From: Nageia nagi
Taxonomy: Eukaryota; Pinophyta
Assembly (NCBI GenBank): GCA_050084985.1
Contig: JBITNC010000002.1
Location: forward strand, 11,160,001-11,224,000
Reading direction: 5' to 3'
DNA length: 64,000 nt
Shown here piece by piece: positions 53,633-64,000 of this stretch. Both the position numbers and the translations under genes were made by a program. Within the stretch, counting starts at the first letter, position 1; every line of letters begins with the position of its first letter. The notes under the pieces were generated by a model. The model saw only the letters and a program-made list of their open reading frames with translations. It was not told the origin of the DNA and did not search any database.

Positions 53633-53644
53633 CACCTCCCCAAT
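53633..53644 (-). other. gypsy-3 polypurine tract
   Basis: Minus strand ATTGGGGAGGTG ends directly at the LTR start TGATCTAAAATAG. Confidence 0.7.
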
Positions 53645-54177
53645 GAGCAAGAATTTGGTCCCCAAATGCTTAGGGACTTTATGAGGAAACAATATCCCCT
53701 CTTATAACAACCTTCAATGGTCAATTAATTGAAAGGAGATAGTACAAACAACAAGGTAGAATTTATAATGCCTCTAAAAATATTTGAAATACCTCCTCAA
53801 CCAACTGAACCAGGTTTACAAATTATTCTCCATGCTACCAATGTTTAGTACAACTTAGATAATGATTGGTGAACCTCCATTTCTCTTTTGTAATTTTTGT
53901 GATCCTAGCTTTACCTTACTCTTTAAAGCTTATTAGACCAACTGGCAATGAAGGAACTCTTTGGATATTTTTAAGAGTTGATCAATATTGGAAGAAACTG
54001 CAAACTAAATAAAATCTAAGTGCTATATCATTTTTTACCATTCTTACACTTTTCAATTTTGATAGTCTTTTTCAATCCCTCTCTTGACCAATCTAAACTT
54101 GGGCCTTTTCTTCATAAATTTTTTCCTCATAACTTCTCTCAAAAGAACACTACATAGTCCTAAGGCAATCTCAACCA

Positions 54178-54189
54178 GTTCTAATACCA
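54178..54189 (-). other. gypsy-3 primer-binding site
   Basis: Minus strand TGGTATTAGAAC, 2 bp after the LTR end ...TAGATCA, resembles TGGTATCAGAGC at 10 of 12 bases. Confidence 0.75.
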
Positions 54190-54191
54190 CT

Positions 54192-55591
54192 TGATCTATA
54201 ATTTTTTTAAGTTTATAGCTTAAGAGAAAACATCACATACAAATTTTTGATTTTATTCCTTTAATTTTCTCAGTGCTCTCTATGTTCTTAATATGCACAA
54301 ATTTGAAACATAAATGCACATCCACATAAAGAATACAAGTATTTTTATAGAGGTTCCTATCATTGTTTTGAAAGTACATCTCCTTTTAATGGCTTATCCC
54401 ATGATCTAGAACTTTCTCTGCCATCATGTTTGTGAGAGACTTTTATATCTCCTTTCAAATCACTCTCTTGGCCAACATTATCTCTCTTTTACATTTCTTG
54501 TTCATGTACTAAACTCACACATTATACCTCTCACAAATATAACATACTCTCAACAATGCAACTAACACTATTACATCATTGATCTTCTTAATAAATAAGA
54601 AATAAAATAGCACAAAATGACTATGATGTTATTAACCCTATACTATGGCTATACAACTTGATTATGATGGCTATGACATTTTCCATCATCTAATCAATAT
54701 TACAAAATGGTGATGGAGAAGGTTTTCCCTTCTTATGCAGTTCTCCTCTATCTTCAACAACATTCTAGCCTCTATCAACAACCTCATACTCTACTAATAG
54801 TAGAACCAACAATCCCACCACAAGAATCACCTCAGTAGGATATTTCCATCTCCTATGCTTCTTGTATCCTCTCTTGGAGTATTTTATAACTCACTAGAGG
54901 GATATACCTATTCAAAATCTATGTCCATTCAAGTTCCCAATAGTTCTCCAACTTCTAAATGCTTCAAAGGGACTAAAAAAACTTCACCTTCCATCCATAC
55001 ATGATTTTTTTTCCAGCATGGGCACTAGCCTCAATGTTGGCGCTAGTATGTTGGGTGTATAAGCAAGTGAAAGGTTGGGTGTTGGGTCAGGTGCCACATG
55101 AACTGTTGGGTGAATGGTTGGGTCTTCATTAGTGTCTACGTTGGTATTTTTAAGTAATAATTGGTCCATAGAATATTTTTTTATATATAGACATTCCAAA
55201 CTAATCAAATTCAAAATCCTGCATCCAAATTCCTCAAAAACACTAGCGCAGATGCTAGCATGATCATGGGTGCTACTATCAACGTTGGCAATGGAAGTTT
55301 TAAAAGTTCTGTAGAAAATGCCTTAGATGGTGATCAAATATTCAATAAAGGTAGGCATGCATAAGGTATTTTCAAGCATTATCTAATGGAAACAAGAATC
55401 AACTCCATTGGATATCTTTATCAAAAGTTATGCCTTCCCAAAGATGACTGATCTATTTTATGGCTATTTTCTAGCCACAAATTTTCACAAACTGATAGCA
55501 AACTGTTCCAAATACCACTCAAGCATGAGAATGTGCCAAGTCCTCACTCCAATGATACTTGGTCTTCATTCATATAATCTATTTTAGATCA
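54192..55591 (-). repeat. gypsy-3 5' LTR
   Basis: 1400 bp on the minus strand, TGATCTAAAATAG...ATTATAGATCA. The ends form a 7-bp inverted pair TGATCTA/TAGATCA, as expected for an LTR. Confidence 0.75.
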
Positions 55592-55625
55592 ATCCAAGCT
55601 TCTTGTAAGCGATGATGTCAAGACA

Positions 55626-56400
55626 GTGCTAGCTAAAGTAGGTTATGTAACCTTTTTGGAATTCTTTAATGGATATGACATAAACATCACACACCAAATG
55701 GAAAGTATTTGGGTGGAGGGAGTTGTTTCAGTGGGCATATTCACTTTTGACATTACAACGAAGTTGCTAGCCAAGATTACAAGGCTTTTGGATGATGGCT
55801 TAAAAATCCAAAGGGACAAGCATCCTCAACAAACAAAGTTGGACTTCTTTGGAAAAGATGAGAAGATAGGATGGAATGGGAAGTACATCCTACGTGAAGG
55901 GCTCCCTAAGCCTTGGAAAAAGGTGGCAGGGATAGTGATGAGCTATATCACTTTGGATACATAGATGATGTTGGTGCATGGCTACCATTTGGTCATATTG
56001 AGTCATATTAGTTGAAAGAAATGAGTAAACATGCCTCATTTTCTATTCAAGGAGCTGGAGAAGTCAACCAAGGACTTCTAAAGGGGAAGAACGAAGTATG
56101 CTCTACACGAAGGACTATTTTTTATTATTGTAAAGCACATGGAGAAGAAACAAGGATGGATGGAGGACCTAAATGATTTTCTACCAAAGAAGGAGGAGGA
56201 CAAGTCATGTGCGGATTTGGGCTTGCCAAGAAGTCGAGACAAGCGCAAGAGGAGTAGTAGAAGGGATGTAGAGTCTAGTCATTGGAGCATGGGATATAGA
56301 GGTAAAACAATGGCCAAGGAGGACTTTAGAAAATATTTGGAATACATTCTATTGAGGTTGCCAATGGAGGTTAAGGTGAAAGGCAAATAAAAAAATTGAA
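55626..56400 (+). pseudogene. Uncharacterised plant repeat-associated protein remnant
   Basis: 55626-55964 is open for 112 codons: TFLEFFNGYDINITHQMESI, IFTFDITTKLLAKITRLLDD, LKIQRDKH, LREGLPKPWKKVAGIVMSYI. After a stop come VHGYHLVILSHI and further frame-shifted pieces. The pattern (INITHQ, an ITRLLDDG-type segment, then PKPWxxVA and YHxxxLxH) recalls a family of uncharacterised proteins common in repeat fractions of plant genomes, often next to LTR elements. I cannot give it a function. A second frame at 56139-56390 is basic and charged. It begins 34 bp from the end of gypsy-3. Confidence 0.45.
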
Positions 56401-59400
56401 ATCTGGAAAGGCTCTACTGCTAAGGGAGATAGGCTCCCTTCGTGGAATGTTGTTATCGAGGTTGAGGAACATCATAGCTAAAGTGGACAAGCTCTAGGAG
56501 TTGGTTTGTGAGGATATGGAACTATAGCAAGTTTTGGAATGTTGATGCATGGATTGATAATGGAAAGATCATGTATTGGGTGATAATTTTGGTGCTTGTG
56601 TAAGACTACATGTAGTAGTATGGATGTTGATGGGCATATTAATATGTAATAGGGTATTATGTTAGGAATATGGTTGTTTTTCTCTATGTTGTATTGAAAA
56701 TCAAGGCAAATATGGATGTAACATGGTTATTGGTTCCCTCTAAAAACCACCTATTAATATACATATAAAAAACTAGAGGCTAGTTATGCATGGAAAAATA
56801 TCTCCTAAATAAGCTAATTATTAATTATAGATATTATTATTTTTAACCTATGCTCACTATTAATTCCACTTTAGTTACACAATTATCTTATAGCTAATTT
56901 TATATGAGATTAATTACACTTAAATAAATCATTATTGTTTTTTGATAATTTATCATTATTAAAATCTAATAATGAAAATAACAACATTGCTTGGGTATTT
57001 AAATAAATTAATGCCTAATAATGATTTTTAGATAGTATATCATTATTATTATATAGTAATAACAATGATAATTTTACATAAGTATTAAATAGTAAAAATT
57101 AATCAATTACTTAATATTTAATAGCTAATAAGTATACACCTTAATTTGCCTAGTTAGTAATTATTTTAAATGTCACCCTACCATACTAACATCAATTGTT
57201 AGGGGTTTCCTGACATATTTTTATTTTACTAACATCTTGGGAAAAATCATAAAGTTTACATAAACATATTAATATCAAGAAGATAACACACCAAGAAAGA
57301 CACCATTTTATAATTCTAAGAGGCTCCCATTGAAGTGGTTATCCTTGCCTTATGCAACTACATGTAGGTTATCTTACTATGGGTGTTGTCTTGAGTATTC
57401 ATTTAGATTTAATGGTCTTTGAATCGCTACCAGTTTGTCTGACCCATCCATTCATTAGCATCTTGCATTCATGTACATGTTCCTGCACATTACAATAAGT
57501 GTCTTGATAGTAACATGTATTATAATAATAATATTGTAGGATTAGTTTTCAATGCTCCTATCTTGAATATTCATAACATCATAAATAAATGCACACTGAA
57601 CTGCATCATTACTAATCATAAGCACAAGTGTCTAGTCTCACACACCAAAGCATCAACGAAAACATAACAAAGAAATCCATGGTGAGTTTGGGTTGTGACA
57701 CAGCCATAACAAAAAGCAAAGGAGAACATATCCAATAATGGAAAAGATCACATACTTGTTAAAGAGGATGAACAAGATAACAATAATAGGGAGAGGGTTA
57801 CCATAAAAGGGTAGATAATAACCATGACTTGGTAACCATAGCAGAATAAAGGTCCAAAGAAAATGACAAGTCTTCCCCTATGGAGCAAATTGTAGAAAGT
57901 GAGGATCTTTGGAAAGAAGATGAACAACCACATGACTCGAGGACACAAATGTAGGAAAGAAAAAATTAAAAGAATGAAGGGTAGAAACAAGTCAAATCTA
58001 AAAAGAGATAAGTTTCACAATAGAATACGTGCTCAAAAATTAAACCAGACTCTAAAGAATTAATAGTGAAAGAAACACAACTCCTCAAAAGTGATTTTCG
58101 GATAACACAAAGTGCATCAAAGAAGACAATCATAGGATAAAGACATGTTGGATGCCCGAATGAAGGAGAAATTAGAGAGAAATAAACTTCCAAGGAGGTT
58201 GCAGATGAAAATTAATCAACATTAGATGGTTTTGAGATAGGAATTCTCCTTAAACCAAGAAAGAAATGAGATACCCATAGAATATTGTTGATCTAGATGC
58301 TACAGTTTTGGTAGAAGACTCATTAAAGACGGGAGAGCTCTCCAATAAATTGAAATATGTAAGAAATTGATGTCCAACATGTTTTATGGGACACCATGCA
58401 ACATTTAGAAAGAACATCTTAATATTGTAAAATAAACAATGGTAGCATGTTGCCAAAGTTGTTGCAAATTTGTAATAACAAGTTTAGGTACTATATAAAA
58501 ACCCCTTTAAATTTAACCAATGACCATTATTTTGGTCTCCGCAAAAAAATAAAAAAAATAAAAAATATTTCTCAAATAATTAAGTTTTACAATAAAATCA
58601 AGTTTGTTTTGGTTTTCTTGGTTTAAGATTTCATGGATCAAGCTATAATTACAAATATGTTTGTAGGTTTGTATAATATAATTTGTAGGTGGGAAAAAAT
58701 AGAAAATGAGTCTTATCCTCTATGGCTTTTAAGTTACAAAACTTACAAATCATTTTATCCCACTGTGATTTAGGTATTGTCCATCTACCAATTTCACTAT
58801 GTAGTTTGTATGAATTAGTTTACGATTACATGTGCATGTTTGAAAATATTATAATTATTAAATAAATATTGAGATTTTTATTTATTAAAATGTAATTTTT
58901 ATGAATCTCAATGTTGATTCTTTCTATTATTTTTATAGTTTTATTTTTTGAATGTTTATAGAATGTTATGTTGGATTTGATATCAATCTTTGCAAATGAG
59001 AGATTTACTTCGATGGGTATGATTCCTCAATGGTAGTGAAACCTCATCAACAATATAAAAATATTGTAAAACCTTTGATAAAAAGGAATTATTACATAAC
59101 AAATAAATGTAATATCAATATTGCAATCTTAACATGTTTTAAGAATACTCTTGAGAGAAGTTGAGGATTAGGTGATAATTAGAGTGTTAAATCATCAACA
59201 ATGAAAAGCCAATCTTTTTTAAATATGGTTAAGGTGGGTTTTATTTTTTATACATGTATGAAGCTCACCTAAAGGACCTCTTGGTTAATAGATCCATGTA
59301 AGACAACATTTAAAGCTTAAAATTTTAAATTTAAGTTTGTCATAAACAATATAACATTTTTAGGAACATTATAGCAATTTTGAAGATGGTTGATTCAAGA

Positions 59401-60513
59401 ACCAAAAGCAAGTAAGTTAGAAATTTAAAATTAATCTTAGATTTTAGTTTTTTTATGTTAATATATAAATTTTAAATTGTTTATTTTAATATAATGTGTA
59501 GATATTTTTTACAAATGTGCAAGTTAAATTGAATTTTGTTAATATTATCATTGTTTTCTAGGGATTTGTAATTTATACTTCAATAATCCTCAAAGTTCTA
59601 TTCAGTATTACTGATATCTTAGATGCAATTTTTATTTAAGAATTTGAAAATGTATATGATTGGCTTAATATAAATATTAATTTTAGCAAAATATTAATCT
59701 AGTATAATATTATCATATAACAAATAGTTATATAATATTCTCAACCTTAACAACTAGGACATCCAAAATATTAATCAAATCTCAAAGAAACTTTAAATTA
59801 TATTTTTTAAAAATTTAAAAAAACTCTTAAATCAACAACAAGGTATATTGATATATATAGTTAAAGTGCTCATAATTGTGTAGTAAAAAATACTTAACCA
59901 TCACTATTGTAGAGTGATATGGATGCATATTTAGAAAGTGAACTCCATGAGAGAAAAACCCTAAGTAGCAATCAAGTGAATGTGAACATCATGGAATGGA
60001 GTCCTATCTTTATCATCAACCCTCATCTTGTGGTTTCATTTGAGGATGGCAATTTTGAATTTGACAGTAGCACTCTACAACATATTGCGATTATATGTAA
60101 TATTTGGTAAAAGAGATCTAGTTTGGAGAAATTCGATGAATATGCAAAGAAACAATGGGCCGAGGATGCAAGGGTAGCCAGGGATGCCAACAATTTCTTC
60201 TTTGTTCTCTTTTGAAATCAAATGGAGAGAGATAGGATTCTTTAAAGAAAACATAGATGGTTCTTCAAATAGAAAAGCATTTTTTTGCACCCCTATAAAT
60301 TAGGTTTTTATTTGTGTAAGGAAGAGATAAGGTTATACTATTTGGATTAATTTATACAATTTTCCTATAGAGCTTTGAGGAAAAAAACTCTTTAAAAAAT
60401 CGGCAACGCAATTGGACATTACCAGTTCACGAATAATCAAACCAAAGCGAATTTATCTAAAAATTGAATTATGAGTAATGCTTGATTGGTAGTATGAATG
60501 AAAACATCCTCCC
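56401..60513. other. Long AT-rich stretch without recognised gene
   Basis: Very AT-rich (notably 56820-57150 and 58800-59900). Frames of 60-80 codons at 57748-58456 on the minus strand are hydrophobic antisense shadows. A broken plus-strand frame at about 57720-58440 has some protein-like pieces (KPDSKELIVKETQLLKSD) but no known motif. TATA-containing ACTATATAAAAACCCCTTT at about 58489 has a weak relative at about 61355. Confidence 0.4.
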
Positions 60514-60609
60514 CATGCCCAAAGTCCATTATGTTGTGTTCACAATGGTGTGAATGGGCCCATGCCTGAAGTCCATTATGTTGTGTTCACAATGGTGTGA
60601 ATGGGCCCA
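60514..60609. repeat. 47-bp tandem duplication with hairpin
   Basis: CATGCCTGAAGTCCATTATG continued by TTGTGTTCACAATGGTGTG occurs twice (60514-60560 and 60561-60609) with two mismatches. Each unit contains the perfect inverted repeat TTCACA-ATGG-TGTGAA. Confidence 0.88.
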
Positions 60610-61850
60610 AAATATTAAGTATGAAAACTTTTATATGCATTGTTTCAATTTTCAATAGAATCGACACTTGAAGCACAACTACACAAACTAACAATATCAA
60701 CCTATAAAAGAACTAAAAGTTAAAGGTACCTAGAATGGAGAATCTCCCTCAACAAAAATAGAGGTCTCAATCTTAGGTTTCACAATTGAACCATACTACA
60801 AAAGAAAGCATCTAGAAATATGGAGAGTACTTCTTAGTCCTGTTAAAGGCTCAAGAAGGCTCAATGACTAGGGAAACTTTGGACTCTTATTTTAAGAAAA
60901 ATAGGTCTCAACACTACAACCTTTCAATGAAAAAAATATCATCGAATGGGACTAATGAAATAGTAATTGAGACTCAATCTATAGCCCCTTCATATTAGTA
61001 GGGATCAAACAAGAAATCTAGGTACAAAATAACTACTAACATATCTCCAAACCAATCAATGAAAATAGCTTGCAATTCTAGATAAATAGTCAACTTGAAG
61101 TATGAAACATTGAAAAATGATTTAGAGTTTGGGACATGTAGATACTATCTTTGAAGCTTCAACTATAAGAATGTATTCTCAGATCTAGATGCATTACAAG
61201 TGTATGAATAGCTACAGTTACTATTGGAAGGTGATCGTAGAAAACAATATACTCATGGATTAGTGAATACCTAACCAAAATGACTAATGTATTAAATATG
61301 TCTAATATGTAACATATTGGAAATCATTTTTTGTAAATACAAGTTTTGGGACCCTATATAAAAAAACCTTTTAATAAACTTACCATTGTCTAAAAAAAAT
61401 CAACTTAAAGTACTCATTTTTACCAAACAAGATATAGCTATGAGTCCCAATATTATCTTAAATAATAATATATTAATATAAACCTTACTGCGTAAGCCAT
61501 ATATTTGATCTCATATATTTTATCAACGTAGAGCATATATCAAGGGTATCCTGAGTTCAAATTTTGAACCAAGGATGAATCTAAGCCTATTAAAAAACCT
61601 CAAACTTTATAAAGAAACATATGTTGGGAATTTAAAGCTTAAATTATATTTTTATATAATAGTTATATAAAGAAACACTTATATATGCATTAGCCGTAAG
61701 TGAGAATATTTTTATATAATATTTATTATTCATTATGAATATTATGTAATTTTAGTTCAAAATTTTACATGATTTGTTTTGTTAAATATTTTACCATTTT
61801 AGAAATATTTCATGTTATAAATGATATAAATGTTGAGTATGCAACTCAAA
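60610..61850. other. Non-coding stretch
   Basis: No recognised gene or repeat pair. Weak B-box-like TGAGTTCAAATTT at about 61551 lacks an A box. Confidence 0.4.
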
Positions 61851-61855
61851 TGTGA

Positions 61856-61972
61856 CCCCACCCCTTCCCCCTTTTCTTCTCTAGCCCCCTTTTTTTTACG
61901 AATAGAATCTATTGCATGAATTTTAAACTCCCCTTCCCCACCCCCCCACTCCGCCCCCTCCCCCCCCTTATA
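61856..61972 (-). other. C-rich tract, G-quadruplex-capable on the minus strand
   Basis: Plus strand has repeated C runs: CCCCACCCCTTCCCCC at about 61857-61871, then CTCCCCTTCCCCACCCCCCC and ACTCCGCCCCCTCCCCCCCC at about 61928-61968. The minus strand therefore has many G runs separated by one to six bases. Confidence 0.85.
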
Positions 61973-62218
61973 AAATACTTACCAATATATAGATAGCTCA
62001 ACTTGGTATTAAAAATACCCTTGTATGCACTCATATTGTATTTATCATTTCCTAACAACGAATCCCCTATTAATATACAGGCCTATGGATCATAAGAGAG
62101 ATATAACTTCTCAGTACCAACATGAATTAATGTCTTTACTTGCAAGCTACATTGAGGATTTGAGTGCTAGGATAGGGTATATCTTTGATTCAGAAAATGT
62201 TGAAATCATGTGATGAAT

Positions 62219-62920
62219 CTAGTTCAAAAGCTTGATATTATGGAATAACACTAGAGCCAACATGGGGTATGTGTCAAATTCATCCAAAATGATGGAATGA
62301 GGGATATCTCTTTTGGCTTGAATGGAACTTGAGAGCAAGTTGACCAAAATCCTCTTGATGCAGGCCCAACTCCCCCAAACTTCACATCCATAAAGCAAGG
62401 CCAAAGAGACAAGAGCATGGAAACTATTAATTTTTGCCATGATATTATGGAATTGGAGTTGAACACATTCTCTACCGAGTGTGACAAATATAACATAGAT
62501 TATTTTAAGATGTTGGGATCAAGCTAAAAGTACGACCTATGAAGAGCACACCCAAATAGGTATAAGAGGGCATTGTCTTGATAAGTTGCCTTTGGAAAGT
62601 TAGTTGAATTTTGGAAGCATATACTCTTAACATATTGAAGGACATCACCTTCGTAGTACAAAAGGTACTTAGTGTATCAAAGTAACGTTGAAGCTTATTT
62701 TTTGTATGATATAGCTAAATGACATCTACAAAGAGTGAAATTGAGCCAATGGAACCATCCAAAAAATAACCCACAATTGGTTCCAGGGTGTTTAACATTA
62801 GTTGTCTAAGATCATTAGTATAGAACCCAAATAGAGGAGGTGAGAGGGGGTAACCTTGTTTGACACCAATAATGTTATAGAGCATATTGGATAAGTGAGA
62901 ACTAACTCGAACTTGGCTAA
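62219..62920 (-). pseudogene. LINE reverse transcriptase fragment, same family as 8762-11640
   Basis: Minus-strand pieces: GVKQGYPLSPPLFGFYTNDL at about 62872-62813, SISLFVDVI where the first LINE has LLLFADDIV, TKVMSFNM, TMPSYTYLGVLFIGRTFSL, then MAKINSFHALVSLALLYGCE, VWGSWACIKRILVNLLSSSI and IPHSIILDEFD. The order and wording match the LINE at 8762-11640 block by block. The FADD catalytic box is destroyed. Upstream RT blocks and the 3' tail were not found, so both ends are truncated. Confidence 0.8.
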
Positions 62921-63899
62921 CTACCTATTAATATAATGTCATGACAAGGGATATGACATTTTAAATTTGCAACATATGGGTAAGACATTAATGTATCATG
63001 TACACTCATCCCTACAATAGTACAACAAAAGATACAATTTGGTTGATGGATCCTTCACATGGCTCAACATGGAAAACCACTTCTTCTAGAAGCTATAATA
63101 AAAGACTCCACCACTCACTGTGTACCAAGGAACCCCTTGTAATAACTCCACTTAAGTGTCTTCAACACATAATCTTGGCACCTTCTCATTCATTGCATGT
63201 TCATGGAATGCATGTTATTTGGAATGGTCTTTATTCATTCATTAGTTTTTATTATTGTTGTTACTCAACTAAAACCTCATTTACCTATGACATTGAATGA
63301 GGTGAGTGCTTACCAATAGTCACTCATGAGTGCCCAATGGTACCACATATCATCTGTTTTGGAAGACAATCCTTCATAGCTTGCATGGATGCAATCTATC
63401 CATAGTCTCAATTGCACAAATGGACACTTTGTGATCCATAGTTTAATCATTTTGATTCACAACAAAAGGATGTAGAGACAATCTTTGTAGTTGTCCAAAT
63501 TTTTTAATGGCTTTGTATGGGTTGTCTTTGAAGACCCATTATTGTAATCAATTGAACCTTATAACTACAATGGTGCATTTGTTCCTTCATCCCATTAATA
63601 AGACCATGGGACCGTTCTTTTATCCATGGTAGTGTTGGTTGCCTGAGATGCATTATAACCAACATGATTTTGCATGTGAAGAACCACCCATGTTTGTAAT
63701 TTTTTAAGTATGAAGTTTGTAATAGTGTATTTGGAGAAATAGAGATCGTTTCATTCCATCTTTGGCATTCATTGATTGAATTTCTATTTTTATCCATATT
63801 GTGTATTTACCTTTCTAGAAAAATATGTTCACTACATTTTTCCATATTTTTCTACAAAGATAACATGTTACCTTTTTCTAGAAACTTAAACTTTTTAGT
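62921..63899. other. Non-coding stretch, probably LTR at its right end
   Basis: No recognised coding domain. If the primer-binding site at 63900 is real, the sequence to its left is a plus-strand 5' LTR. Its start cannot be set because the partner LTR lies outside the window. Confidence 0.35.
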
Positions 63900-63911
63900 T
63901 GGTATTAGAGC
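63900..63911 (+). other. Probable LTR-retrotransposon primer-binding site at the window edge
   Basis: TGGTATTAGAGC matches the initiator Met-tRNA complement TGGTATCAGAGC at 11 of 12 bases. The preceding bases CTTTTTAGT do not end in a clean CA, so the LTR border is uncertain. Confidence 0.55.
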
Positions 63912-64000
63912 TTTATGCTTTTGTTCACCATTCTTGATGCATCACAACTTTAAATTCTTAAATTGGTATCATAACCAATCCAATCTACATGGGTTCAATG

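Larger units (their letters stand above)
52841..55591 (-). mobile_element. Internally deleted Ty3/gypsy element (gypsy-3)
   Basis: Minus-strand element with a full LTR (54192-55591), a truncated partner (52841-53632), a primer-binding site and a polypurine tract, but only about 560 bp of interior. The fragment HLGTKFLLIGEV just before the polypurine tract may be the end of pol. No other domain remains, so RT and integrase were lost by deletion or the element was always non-autonomous. The far end of the left LTR is missing (600 bp), so no target duplication can be tested. Confidence 0.72.

Noticed and set aside
57748-58456. Hydrophobic minus-strand frames resembling membrane proteins
   Set aside because: Short, overlapping, no start context, and antisense to A-rich sequence.
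61540-61570. B-box-like GAGTTCAAATTT as a further SINE
   Set aside because: No A box at the required distance and no tRNA-like ends.
1-64000. CRISPR array, phage, plasmid or bacterial defence system
   Set aside because: All recognisable content is plant nuclear; tandem repeats here are minisatellites without regular spacers.

Overview
The window is a repeat-rich stretch of a land-plant nuclear genome. It has plant Ty1/copia, Ty3/gypsy chromovirus, CACTA (En/Spm), LINE and tRNA-derived SINE sequences, a PPR pseudogene and a Yippee-like exon. Deep nesting of old, diverged elements and sparse genes suggest a very large genome, most likely a gymnosperm, but this is inference. There is no bacterial-type operon, CRISPR array, rRNA or plausible functional tRNA gene. 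The only segment that still looks like an ordinary host gene is the last exon of a Yippee-like protein (2204-2431, minus).

Left part (1-16.3 kb): a copia RNase H remnant carries a tRNA-derived SINE just upstream. The Yippee-like exon follows, then a very degraded copia element (about 2792-8745) whose 3' LTR appears to be interrupted by a minus-strand LINE (8762-about 11640). After that come a probable gypsy 3' terminus (13090-13260), a G-rich tract and non-coding DNA.

16283-22881 is a structurally complete chromovirus on the minus strand: two 496/497-bp LTRs, a perfect 5-bp target duplication (CAAGT), primer-binding site, polypurine tract, and a single gag-pol frame of about 1670 codons with no frameshift, broken only by 13 nonsense codons.

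24.2-44.3 kb is a four-level nest. A CACTA transposase gene (minus; 44279-42287 continuing at 25800-24190) was split by a non-autonomous gypsy element (25806-42281, target duplication CAAAG). One LTR of that gypsy was split by a copia element (26668-37695, target duplication AACAT/AACGT). The RNase H of that copia was split by a short non-autonomous LTR element (33020-35994, target duplication GATTT). LTR divergence falls from the outer to the inner element, in agreement with the nesting. In the gypsy element the place of RT and integrase is taken by a 30-bp tandem array that reads as decapeptide repeats.

Right part (44.3-64 kb): PPR pseudogene fragments in both orientations, two unidentified repeat-associated coding remnants, an unidentified protein-like segment next to a 51-bp minisatellite, an (AC)n microsatellite, an internally deleted gypsy element with 1.4-kb LTRs (52841-55591), a second fragment of the same LINE family (62219-62920), a C-rich tract, and a probable LTR/primer-binding-site junction at the right edge. 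I see no convincing previously undescribed biological system. The most informative signals are the ordered nest, the methylation-type decay of the chromovirus, the 3' tail shared by a SINE and a LINE, and the in-frame decapeptide array.
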